The notes under the pieces were generated by a model. The model made no database searches, was not told the origin of the DNA, and saw nothing but the letters and a program-made list of their open reading frames with translations. A stretch of DNA of 13,859 nt from an uncultured Coriobacteriales bacterium (GTDB taxonomy: Bacteria > Actinomycetota > Coriobacteriia > Coriobacteriales > UMGS124). The translations under genes and the position numbers were made by a program. This document shows, piece after piece, positions 5,611 through 12,479 of the stretch (positions within the stretch are counted from its first letter, which is position 1; every line of letters begins with the position of its first letter). The stretch covers positions 1-13,859 of the forward strand of contig CABQHM010000072.1 in assembly GCA_902464015.1 (NCBI GenBank). Reading direction: 5' to 3'.

Positions 5611-6399
5611 ATTACCTTCCAAAAATACGTGCGCCCGCAGACCTTGGAAGAGGCTTGGGAGCTCAATCAGAAGCGACGCAACTGCATCGTGGCCGGCATG
5701 ATGTGGCTCAAGATGAGCAGGCGCTCTCTGAGCACCGCTATCGATCTGTGCGACCTGGGCTTGGACTCCATCGAGGAGACTGAGGATGAGTTCCGCATCG
5801 GCGCCATGGTCACCTTGCGTCAGCTCGAAAAGCATCCCGGTTTGGCTACCTATTCCTGCGGCGCGGTGGAAGCCGCGCTCAAGGACATCGTGGGCGTGCA
5901 GTTCCGCAACGGCGCCACGGTAGGCGGAAGCCTCTGGCGTCGCATGGGCTTCTCGGACGTGCTCACTCTATTCATGGCCATGGACAGCTACGTCGAGCTC
6001 TACAAGGGCGGCATCGTGGCATTGGAAGAATTTGCGAGCATGAAGTCCGACAACGACATTCTTGTGCGTCTTATCATCAAGAAGCGCCCGGGCGCATTTG
6101 CGTACCAGGCGGTACGCAAGCAGCGCACCGACCTGCCCTCGCTCAACTGCGTGGCAGCCAAGGTTGGCGACGAATACCGCGTTGTGGTGGGATCTCGCCC
6201 GGCGCGCGCAATGGTGCTTCGCGACGAGCGGGGCATCCTGGCCGGCGGCATCACACAGGAAAGTACCGCCGCATTTGCCGACTATGCAGCCAACAACGTC
6301 GCTGTCGCAGGAAACATGTGGGGCAGCGCAGAGTATCGCAAGGCTTTGCTTGCGGTGCTGACGCGCCGTGCTTTGACGGCTTTGGGGGAGGCACTGTAA
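5608..6399 (+). CDS. xdhB: xanthine dehydrogenase-like FAD-binding subunit (apparent ATT start)
   Basis: A 263-residue FAD-binding subunit of a three-subunit molybdenum hydroxylase; it would pass electrons from the [2Fe-2S] subunit to NAD+ or another acceptor. I place the start at ATT 5608, giving MITFQKYVRPQTLEEAWELN at the N-terminus. This matches how such subunits begin, and GAGGAG sits six bases upstream. The next standard start, GTG 5629, has no ribosome site and drops the first strand. The usual first FAD loop 'AGGTD' is altered to VAGMMWLKM (28-36); the second, GATVGGS (102-108), is normal, followed by a short version of 'xxDxLxxLxALDA' (SDVLTLFMAMDS). The C-terminal CO-dehydrogenase-flavoprotein-like domain ends near 260. 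It is first in the operon; its TAA overlaps the next ATG by one base. Confidence 0.85.
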   Translation: MITFQKYVRPQTLEEAWELNQKRRNCIVAGMMWLKMSRRSLSTAIDLCDLGLDSIEETEDEFRIGAMVTLRQLEKHPGLATYSCGAVEAALKDIVGVQFRNGATVGGSLWRRMGFSDVLTLFMAMDSYVELYKGGIVALEEFASMKSDNDILVRLIIKKRPGAFAYQAVRKQRTDLPSLNCVAAKVGDEYRVVVGSRPARAMVLRDERGILAGGITQESTAAFADYAANNVAVAGNMWGSAEYRKALLAVLTRRALTALGEAL

Positions 6400-6872
6400 T
6401 GGAAGTCCAAATCAAGTTGAACGGAAAGACCGTTTCCGACGACATCCCGGCCGGGATGTTGCTCATCGACTTCGTGCGCGCACACGGCTGTCTCAGCGTC
6501 AAACGCGGTTGCGAGACGTCTGCCTGCGGTTTGTGCACGGTCCTGCTTGACGACAAGCCCATCTTGTCATGCTCCACGCTGGCGGCGCGCGCCGACGGCC
6601 GCAGCGTCTACACGCTGGAGGGCCTGCAGGCAGAGGCATCCGAATTCGTGGGCTTCATTGCCGACCAGGGCGCCGAACAGTGTGGCTTCTGCAACCCGGG
6701 CTTTGTGATGAACACCATCTCGCTGCTGCGCGAGAACCCCGACCCCACGGATGACGAGATTCTTGCGTACCTGAGCGGAAACCTCTGCCGCTGCTCGGGT
6801 TACGAGGGCCAGCTGCGCGGCATTCGCGCCTACCTGAACAGCAAAAACACAGGGGAGGTCCAGCATGGATAG
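6399..6872 (+). CDS. xdhC: xanthine dehydrogenase-like [2Fe-2S] subunit
   Basis: A 157-residue electron-transfer subunit with two [2Fe-2S] clusters. The N-terminal plant-ferredoxin-like domain has Cys38, Cys43, Cys46 and Cys58 (CETSACGLC ... LSC). The C-terminal all-helical domain has Cys95 and Cys98 (CGFCNPG) and Cys130 and Cys132 (CRCSGYEG). All eight ligands are present and the length is normal for the stand-alone subunit. Start ATG 6399 is chosen because GGGGGAGG ends seven bases upstream and the start overlaps the previous stop (TAATG). The gene also overlaps the next start by eight bases (ATGGATAG), so the three structural genes look translationally coupled. The symbol follows E. coli XdhABC naming and must not be confused with the unrelated XdhC maturation family. 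Confidence 0.93.
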   Translation: MEVQIKLNGKTVSDDIPAGMLLIDFVRAHGCLSVKRGCETSACGLCTVLLDDKPILSCSTLAARADGRSVYTLEGLQAEASEFVGFIADQGAEQCGFCNPGFVMNTISLLRENPDPTDDEILAYLSGNLCRCSGYEGQLRGIRAYLNSKNTGEVQHG

Positions 6873-9156
6873 GCCCGAGTACACTTCCGTGGGCAAGTCG
6901 GTTCGCAAAAAGGACTCGATGCAACTGCTGCTGGGCAAGCCCGTCTACACCGAGGACATTGTGCACGACGCGCTGGTGGTAAAGCTGCTGCGCAGCCCCC
7001 ATGCCAACGCCATCGTGCAAACCATTGATACCTCGAAGGCAAAGGCCGTCCCCGGTGTCGTTGACATATATACCTGGGAGGATGTGCCAGGCGACCGCTT
7101 TACCAACGCCGGCCAGACCTACCCCGAGACCAGCCCTTACGACCGCCTCATCATCGACCGCCACGTGCGCTATGTGGGCGACGTCGTGGCCATCGTGGCC
7201 GCCGAGAACGAGGAGGCCGCCAACAAAGCCCTCAAGCGCATCAAGGTAACCTACGAGGTGCTCGAGGCCGTTCTGGACTTCCGCACGGCCAAGGACAACC
7301 CCATCCTGGTGCACCCCGAAGACGACTGGCACATGTTCCAGGACTTCGGTGGCGACAACAAGCGCAACCTCATTTCCTGCGGCGACGACGGCAGCGGCGA
7401 CATTGAGGCGGTGCTTGCCGACTGCGACATCGTGATGGAACGGACCTATCACACGAAGGCCTACAACCAGGCCATGATGGAGACCTTCCGCACGTATTGC
7501 GAGATGGACCGCTACGGACGTCTGCATGTGATCTCGTCCACGCAGATCGTCTTCCACGTTCGCCGCATCCTGTCGCATGCCCTGGGCATCCCGAAGGGCC
7601 GCATCCGCGTGGAGAAGCCACGCATCGGCGGCGGTTTCGGCGCGAAGCAGACCGCAGTGTCCGAGGTCTATCCCGCATTCGTCACGCTGAAGACCGGCCG
7701 TCCCTCCCTGTGCGTATTCACGCGTGAGGAGGCCCAGACCTGCGGCTCTCCTCGTCACGAGATGCAAATCAAGGTTCGCCTGGGTGCCAACAAGGACGGC
7801 CGCATCCGCGCCCTGCATGTGGACACGCTCTCCAACACCGGTGCCTATGGCGAGCATGGCTGGGCCACCATCGGCCTCACCGGCCACAAGTCCATTCCCC
7901 TGTACACCGGCTCGCTTGAGGCCTACAAGTTCACGACCAACGTGGTCTACACGAACATGCAGCCCTCTGGCGCCTACCGCGGTTTCGGCGCCACGCAAGG
8001 TCAGTTTGCCGTGGAGACCACAGTAAACGAGCTGGCAGAGACGCTGGGCATGGACCCCATTGCACTGCGCCAGCAATGCATCGTGCGCGAGGGCATGGCC
8101 ATGCCGGCCTACTACGGCGAGGTCACCAACTCTTGCGCCCTTGACCGCTGCCTGGAGCATTGCCGTGAAATGTTCGACTGGGAGGCCAAGTATCCCGTAC
8201 GCGACATGGGCAACGGCAAGGTCCGCACTGCGGGCGTCGCCATATCCATGCAGGGCTCCGGCATCTCGGGCATCGATACGGGATCGGCCACCATCAGGCT
8301 CAACGACGACGGCACGTACATGCTGGCCATCGGCGCAGCCGACATGGGCACGGGCTGTGACACCATCCTCGCCCAGATGGTCGCCGAGCATATGGAATGC
8401 CCGGTGGACAACATCTACGTGTTCGGTGCCGACACGGACGCATCGCCGTATGACTCGGGCTCTTATGCGTCTTCCACCACCTACGTCACGGGCATGGCCG
8501 TGGAAAAGGCCTGCGACCAACTCAAAGAGTGTCTGTGCGCCATTGCCGCAGGCATTCTTGCGTGCGATGCAAGCGAGTTGCAGTTCGAGGGTGGCTGCGT
8601 GCGCCGCGCGAGTACGGGCCAGGCCGTCCCTCTCACCGACATCGCCGAAAAGAGCCAGTGCAACAACAACCTGCCCGCCGAAGCTACCGCCACGCACTCC
8701 TCTCCCGTCTCCCCGCCGCCGTTCATGGTGGGCATGGCCGAGATCGAGCTCGATCGCGAGACCGGCGTGGTGGAAGTGCTGGACTACGCCGCCGTTGTCG
8801 ACTGCGGCATCCCCATCAACCCGGCACTCGCGCGCATCCAGGTAGAGGGCGGTATCGTCCAGGGCATCGGCCACACGCTTATGGAAGACGTGACTCGTAC
8901 GCCCAAGGGCAAGATTCGCGAGTCGAGCCTCTTTACCTATCGCTTGCCTACGCGCCTCGACACAGGCCGTCTCAATGTCGAGTTCGAGCACTCCTACGAA
9001 CCGACGGGCCCGTTCGGTGCAAAGTCCATCGGCGAGATCGTCATCAATACGCCTGCACCCGCTATCGTGCAGGCCATTTACAGGGCGACGGGCGTCTGGC
9101 ATCGCGAGCTGCCCGTTCTGCCGGAGCACATCTTGCTGGCGAAACCGGAGGGATAG
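6865..9156 (+). CDS. xdhA: xanthine dehydrogenase-like molybdopterin-binding subunit (purine hydroxylase)
   Basis: A 763-residue catalytic subunit, the usual size for three-subunit enzymes, expected to hydroxylate a purine or similar N-heterocycle in the cytoplasm. Residues 20-125 form the 'a/b hammerhead' domain; the rest is the two-part Mo-cofactor domain. Visible motifs are GGGFGAK (255-261), AYRGFGATQG (370-379, with Arg372 where xanthine oxidoreductases hold substrate), GAADMGTG, and FGAKSIGE with probable catalytic Glu724. The site that is Gln-Glu in bovine xanthine oxidase reads Gln-Ala here (Q202-A203, then MMETFRTY), by eye alignment. The METFRTY type of sequence and the neighbours mocA, yqeB and yqeC point to the selenium-dependent group. 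No selenocysteine codon is involved in that group; selenium is in the cofactor. ATG has GGGGAGG six bases upstream. Confidence 0.9.
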   Translation: MDRPEYTSVGKSVRKKDSMQLLLGKPVYTEDIVHDALVVKLLRSPHANAIVQTIDTSKAKAVPGVVDIYTWEDVPGDRFTNAGQTYPETSPYDRLIIDRHVRYVGDVVAIVAAENEEAANKALKRIKVTYEVLEAVLDFRTAKDNPILVHPEDDWHMFQDFGGDNKRNLISCGDDGSGDIEAVLADCDIVMERTYHTKAYNQAMMETFRTYCEMDRYGRLHVISSTQIVFHVRRILSHALGIPKGRIRVEKPRIGGGFGAKQTAVSEVYPAFVTLKTGRPSLCVFTREEAQTCGSPRHEMQIKVRLGANKDGRIRALHVDTLSNTGAYGEHGWATIGLTGHKSIPLYTGSLEAYKFTTNVVYTNMQPSGAYRGFGATQGQFAVETTVNELAETLGMDPIALRQQCIVREGMAMPAYYGEVTNSCALDRCLEHCREMFDWEAKYPVRDMGNGKVRTAGVAISMQGSGISGIDTGSATIRLNDDGTYMLAIGAADMGTGCDTILAQMVAEHMECPVDNIYVFGADTDASPYDSGSYASSTTYVTGMAVEKACDQLKECLCAIAAGILACDASELQFEGGCVRRASTGQAVPLTDIAEKSQCNNNLPAEATATHSSPVSPPPFMVGMAEIELDRETGVVEVLDYAAVVDCGIPINPALARIQVEGGIVQGIGHTLMEDVTRTPKGKIRESSLFTYRLPTRLDTGRLNVEFEHSYEPTGPFGAKSIGEIVINTPAPAIVQAIYRATGVWHRELPVLPEHILLAKPEG

Positions 9157-9164
9157 CCATCCTG
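9147..9164 (+). promoter_or_regulatory. ribosome binding site deciding a non-standard start of yqeC
   Basis: GGAGGG (9147-9152), inside the last codons of the preceding gene, is followed after six bases by ATC (9159) and after nine by CTG (9162). No ATG, GTG or TTG is within range. Several genes in this window use a six-base gap, which favours ATC. GGAT (9151-9154) can pair with ATCC (9159-9162), covering both elements, though four base pairs are weak. Confidence 0.5.
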
Positions 9165-9830
9165 TACGAATCCTTGCACATCCAGCGAGGTGTGACGGCC
9201 ATCATCGGCGGGGGAGGCAAATCCACGCTTCTGCATGCTTTGGCAGATGAGCTGTCAAAGCATGCGCGCGTGATTGTGGCCACCAGTACGAAGATGTATG
9301 TCCCCGACTGGTGCTGTGTGCTGCTGAGCGCTGAGCTTGGCGATGTCGAATCAGCGCTCAAGACAAGCCCTCTTGTGTGCGTGGGTACCATTCATGAGCC
9401 CACAGGCAAGTTGGATGCTCCCCGCATAGCGTTTCCCGACCTGGCGGGCATTGCCGACTACGTGCTGGTTGAGGCCGACGGGGCAAAGAAGCTGCCCCTC
9501 AAGGCCCATGCTGAGCACGAGCCGGTGATTCCTGCATGCACAAACCGCGTGGTATACGTAGTGGGAATCGACGGTGTGGGTGTGCCCATTTCGCAAACGT
9601 GCCATCGCGCCGAGCTCTATGCGCAGCTTGCAGGCACTTCGGTAAACGAAACAGCGACCCCCGAAATGGTGGCTGCCGTTTTGGAAGCCGAGAGCCTGCA
9701 CGATGTGGTCTTGATCAACAAGGTCGAAACCGAGTCCGACTGGCAAAAGGCCGAGAGCATCGCGGCCCTTGCTAAAACGCCCGTCATCGCTGGAAGCCTG
9801 TGGAGGAACGAGTTTCGATGCTTGCACTGA
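9159..9830 (+). CDS. yqeC: YqeC-like accessory protein of selenium-dependent molybdenum hydroxylase
   Basis: A 223-residue cytoplasmic P-loop protein of the YqeC family (putative selenium-dependent hydroxylase accessory protein), whose exact reaction is not established. The N-terminus LYESLHIQRGVTAIIGGGG leads into the nucleotide-binding loop GGGGKST (17-23). VEADGAKKLPLKAHAEHEP starts at residue 104 and is the family's most conserved segment; LINKVE at 185-190 resembles a GTPase base-recognition motif. Start: the well-placed GGAGGG supports ATC 9159 or CTG 9162; TTG 9174 has no ribosome site and GTG 9192 would leave only five residues before the P-loop. It follows the catalytic subunit by two bases and overlaps yqeB by 13, so it belongs to the same transcript. 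Family membership is sure, exact start less so. Confidence 0.85.
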   Translation: MLYESLHIQRGVTAIIGGGGKSTLLHALADELSKHARVIVATSTKMYVPDWCCVLLSAELGDVESALKTSPLVCVGTIHEPTGKLDAPRIAFPDLAGIADYVLVEADGAKKLPLKAHAEHEPVIPACTNRVVYVVGIDGVGVPISQTCHRAELYAQLAGTSVNETATPEMVAAVLEAESLHDVVLINKVETESDWQKAESIAALAKTPVIAGSLWRNEFRCLH

Positions 9831-10627
9831 TTCGCGGTGCGGGTGACATCGCCAGCGCCATCGCGCTTCGCCTTCGCCGATGCGCCATCTCCGTCGTCAT
9901 GACTGAGATGGCGCACCCCCTCACCGTGAGGCGCACAGTGGCGTTCAGTGAAGCTATCCATACAGGAAGATGCCAGGTAGAAGGCATAGCTGCCGTTCTT
10001 GCACGAGATGGCAGCCATGCATTGGAGCTGCTGAGCGGCAGCGATGTCATACCTGTCCTAATCGACCCCGCATGCATGTGCCTCGAGGCGATAAGGCCCG
10101 ACGTCGTAGTTGACGCCATCCTGGCCAAGCGCAATGTGGGCACATCCATGGATATGGCGCTCATCGTAATCGGAGTTGGTCCTGGCTTCACCGCCGGCGA
10201 GGACTGCCATGCCGTAGTCGAGACCATGCGCGGCCACACCCTCGGTCGCGCATATTACACGGGCAGCGCCCTTCCCAACACCGCCATACCAGGTCTTGTG
10301 GGCGGCTATGCAGGCGAGCGTGTGCTGCGCGCGCCGTGCGAGGGAGCCTTTCGCGGCATTGCCACGATTGGCGACCATGTTGAAGAAGGCCAGGTCGTGG
10401 CCTATGTGGACGAAACCCCCGTGGTCGCCACGCTCACAGGCGTGTTGCGGGGCCTGCTCGCCGACGGCGTCCAAGCCAAAGCAGGCCTGAAATGCGGCGA
10501 TGTGGACCCGCGCGATGACAACGGGTACTGCCAGCTGGTATCCGACAAAGGACTGTCTGTTGCTGGGGGAGTGGTGGAGGCCATCCTGCACCTGTCCGGC
10601 ACATTCTCTCATCCTGCAAAGCCGTAA
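9818..10627 (+). CDS. yqeB: YqeB-like (EF2563 family) selenium-dependent molybdenum hydroxylase system protein
   Basis: A 269-residue cytoplasmic protein of the EF2563/YqeB family, found almost only beside selenium-dependent molybdenum hydroxylases and thought to help make or insert the selenium-containing cofactor. The N-terminus LIRGAGDIASAIALRL (3-18) is a Rossmann-like glycine-rich turn. ETMRGHTLGRAYYTGSALPN (135-154) is the strongly conserved middle. The C-terminal part, RAPCEGAFRGIATIGDHVEE (171-190) then LTGVLRGLLADGV and CGDVDPRDD, looks like a small barrel-sandwich (biotinyl-lipoyl-like) domain. ATG 9818 is preferred: GTG 9800 is within three bases of a poor ribosome site, while GGAGG (9802-9806) lies 11 bases before 9818, a rather long gap that suggests coupling to yqeC, which it overlaps. 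Confidence 0.88.
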   Translation: MLALIRGAGDIASAIALRLRRCAISVVMTEMAHPLTVRRTVAFSEAIHTGRCQVEGIAAVLARDGSHALELLSGSDVIPVLIDPACMCLEAIRPDVVVDAILAKRNVGTSMDMALIVIGVGPGFTAGEDCHAVVETMRGHTLGRAYYTGSALPNTAIPGLVGGYAGERVLRAPCEGAFRGIATIGDHVEEGQVVAYVDETPVVATLTGVLRGLLADGVQAKAGLKCGDVDPRDDNGYCQLVSDKGLSVAGGVVEAILHLSGTFSHPAKP

Positions 10628-10638
10628 GGGAGTTTGCA

Positions 10639-11649
10639 ATGCGCGATATCGCACAACACATACTGGATGCCGCAACCACTGGCTGCGACTTGGTACTGGT
10701 CACCGTTGCCGAAAGTGAGGGCTCCACGCCACGCAACGCCGGATCGCAGATGCTGGTGTCCCATGATGGCCTGGTCTGCGGGACCATCGGCGGCGGCGCA
10801 ATGGAGGCCCGCGCCATTACTCAAGCGCGCGGCATGCTGGGTCAAACCGCATGCTACATGGAAGACATGACCCTCAGGCACCAAGCCAATAGCGGTCTTG
10901 ACATGCCCTGCGGTGGCGACGCCGGCCTTCTGTACACGCCCATAAGCGGCAACAACGCTGTGTGGAGCCAGGTGTCGACAGAAATTCTGCATTGCTTTGA
11001 CCAGCGCATTGCGGCATCTCTGGTGCTTGCGTGCCACGATGAAGCCTCGCTCTTCGCGGGCAAAGTTGCCCTGATTGATGCCGCAGGCCAGGTTTTGGCA
11101 GGCGATAGCAACGCATCTGGCCAAAAATTCGTTGGGTGCAAGCAGAATTGCATCATAGAGGGCCACCTTGTGATGCCTGTGCCCCTGCCCGTGCGCGCCA
11201 TTATCTTTGGCGGCGGCCATGTGGGGCACGCCACGGTTGGTGCCCTGTCTCGCGTCGGCTTCGACTGCACGCTTTTCGACTGCCGCCCTGAATTCGCCCG
11301 GCCCGAGCTGCATCCCGGCGCGCATGAGGTCATCTTGGGCGACTACCAGGATATTGCCGCGTCCCTGACGTTTGACAAGCACGACTACGTCTTTATCATG
11401 AGCCACAGCCACAAGTTTGACTATGCCATACTTGAGCAGGCTCTTCGTCAGCCTTTGGCCTACGTCGGCTTCATGGGTTCTCGCCGAAAGATTGCCATGG
11501 CGCGCGATCTCATGCATAAGGCAGGCATCCCCGATGAGGTGGTCGACACCGTGCATATGCCCATTGGCCTAGAGATTGAAGCAGAGACACCTGAAGAAAT
11601 CGCCGTGAGCGTTGCGGCCGAGTGCATCCTGCATCGCGCAACTCACTAA
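10639..11649 (+). CDS. XdhC/CoxI-family molybdenum cofactor maturation protein
   Basis: A 336-residue cytoplasmic protein of the XdhC/CoxI family; studied members bind the Mo-cofactor, protect it and help add the terminal sulfur before insertion into xanthine dehydrogenase. In a selenium-type cluster the analogous step may use selenium (inference). The N-terminal CoxI-like part has GSTPRNAGSQMLV (28-40), GTIGGGAMEARA (48-59) and CGGDAG. The C-terminal Rossmann part has IIFGGGHVGHATV (188-200, GGGHVG at 191-196), SHSHKFDYAIL and YVGFMGSRRKIA. ATG is preceded at six bases by AAGGGAG. It starts 11 bases after yqeB and is the last gene clearly in the operon. It is not the iron-sulfur subunit called XdhC in E. 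coli. Confidence 0.88.
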   Translation: MRDIAQHILDAATTGCDLVLVTVAESEGSTPRNAGSQMLVSHDGLVCGTIGGGAMEARAITQARGMLGQTACYMEDMTLRHQANSGLDMPCGGDAGLLYTPISGNNAVWSQVSTEILHCFDQRIAASLVLACHDEASLFAGKVALIDAAGQVLAGDSNASGQKFVGCKQNCIIEGHLVMPVPLPVRAIIFGGGHVGHATVGALSRVGFDCTLFDCRPEFARPELHPGAHEVILGDYQDIAASLTFDKHDYVFIMSHSHKFDYAILEQALRQPLAYVGFMGSRRKIAMARDLMHKAGIPDEVVDTVHMPIGLEIEAETPEEIAVSVAAECILHRATH

Positions 11650-11722
11650 ACCCTCAGGTCACGACTGCCCCCAAACAATGCCGCTACGCACTTCGGCCTC
11701 GCGACGGAAAGAAGATGCCCCG

Positions 11723-12349
11723 ATGACCCATCCGTTTCCCTATGGGACCCGCGAACTCAACTACCTCTCGCAGGCCGATGCCGACTTCGCCACAGTCATA
11801 GCGCAATGCGAGGCAGAAGGTTTCAGACCCGAGCGCCCGGTGGATGAGGACGCGTTCCAATGTCTCGTGCGGTCAATCAACGACCAGCTCATCAGCCTCA
11901 AGGCCGCGGCGACCATCTGGGGGCGACTGACACAGCGATTTGGCAATCCCGTGAGCGCCCACGCCCTCGCGCAGGCTGATCCCGCCGACATCAAAGCATG
12001 CGGAACGACATTCAAGAAGGCCGAGTACATTCACGACATCGCATGCAAGACAGTAGATGGCACACTTGACCTCGAGGCTTTGCGTCACGAACCCGATGAG
12101 GTCGTCCTCTCCACGCTCCAGGGCCTGCGCGGCATCGGTCGATGGACAGCCGAGATGCTCCTCATCCATTGCTATGAGCGTCCCGACGTCATCTCCTATG
12201 GCGATGCGGCCATCAGACGCGGGCTGTGCACCCTCAAGCACATCGACCCCAATGAGCTTACCGAACAACTGTTTGACCAGCTCACAGTCCCATTTCATCC
12301 ATATGGAACCACAGCGTCGATTTATTTGTGGTGGCTTTCGAAGCAGTAG
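11723..12349 (+). CDS. DNA-3-methyladenine glycosylase, AlkA type (HhH-GPD)
   Basis: A 208-residue base-excision repair enzyme that would remove alkylated purines such as 3-methyladenine from DNA. SINDQLISLKAAATIWGRL (51-69) is the usual helix at the start of the HhH-GPD domain. GLRGIGRWTAEMLL (134-147) is the helix-hairpin-helix, with no lysine, so a monofunctional glycosylase. SYGDAAIRRGL (158-168) carries the probable catalytic Asp161. It lacks the N-terminal beta domain of E. coli AlkA, as do many short bacterial and yeast Mag-type members. Start ATG 11723 gives the natural N-terminus; the ribosome site (GGAAAGAAG, eight bases upstream) is weak. It begins 73 bases after the cofactor operon on the same strand, so it may be read through from it or be separate; functional linkage is not obvious. 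Confidence 0.87.
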   Translation: MTHPFPYGTRELNYLSQADADFATVIAQCEAEGFRPERPVDEDAFQCLVRSINDQLISLKAAATIWGRLTQRFGNPVSAHALAQADPADIKACGTTFKKAEYIHDIACKTVDGTLDLEALRHEPDEVVLSTLQGLRGIGRWTAEMLLIHCYERPDVISYGDAAIRRGLCTLKHIDPNELTEQLFDQLTVPFHPYGTTASIYLWWLSKQ

Positions 12350-12479
12350 GGGAGCAACCGGAGAAGAAGCGAATTGTTTACACTCGTTGACTGGGTGATT
12401 TCGTTCGCTTTCTTTCATCGGTTTCGGCTTGGGGTATTCTTTCGCGCATGACTGAGCGACGGAAAGGAACTGTACTTAT

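Noticed and set aside
6655..9129. Long minus-strand open frame opposite the catalytic subunit
   Set aside because: The composition is rich in His, Val, Gly and Ala with no motifs; the plus strand has an intact hydroxylase subunit. It is a shadow frame.
12366..12415. Terminator after the glycosylase gene
   Set aside because: AAGCGAA (12367-12373) can pair with TTCGCTT (12404-12410), followed by TCTTTC, but the loop is 30 bases and the T run is broken, so support is too weak.
12387..12440. Promoter of the CDF gene
   Set aside because: TTGACT (12387-12392) and TATTCT (12435-12440) look like hexamers but are 42 bases apart, and neither has a proper partner at 16-18 bases.
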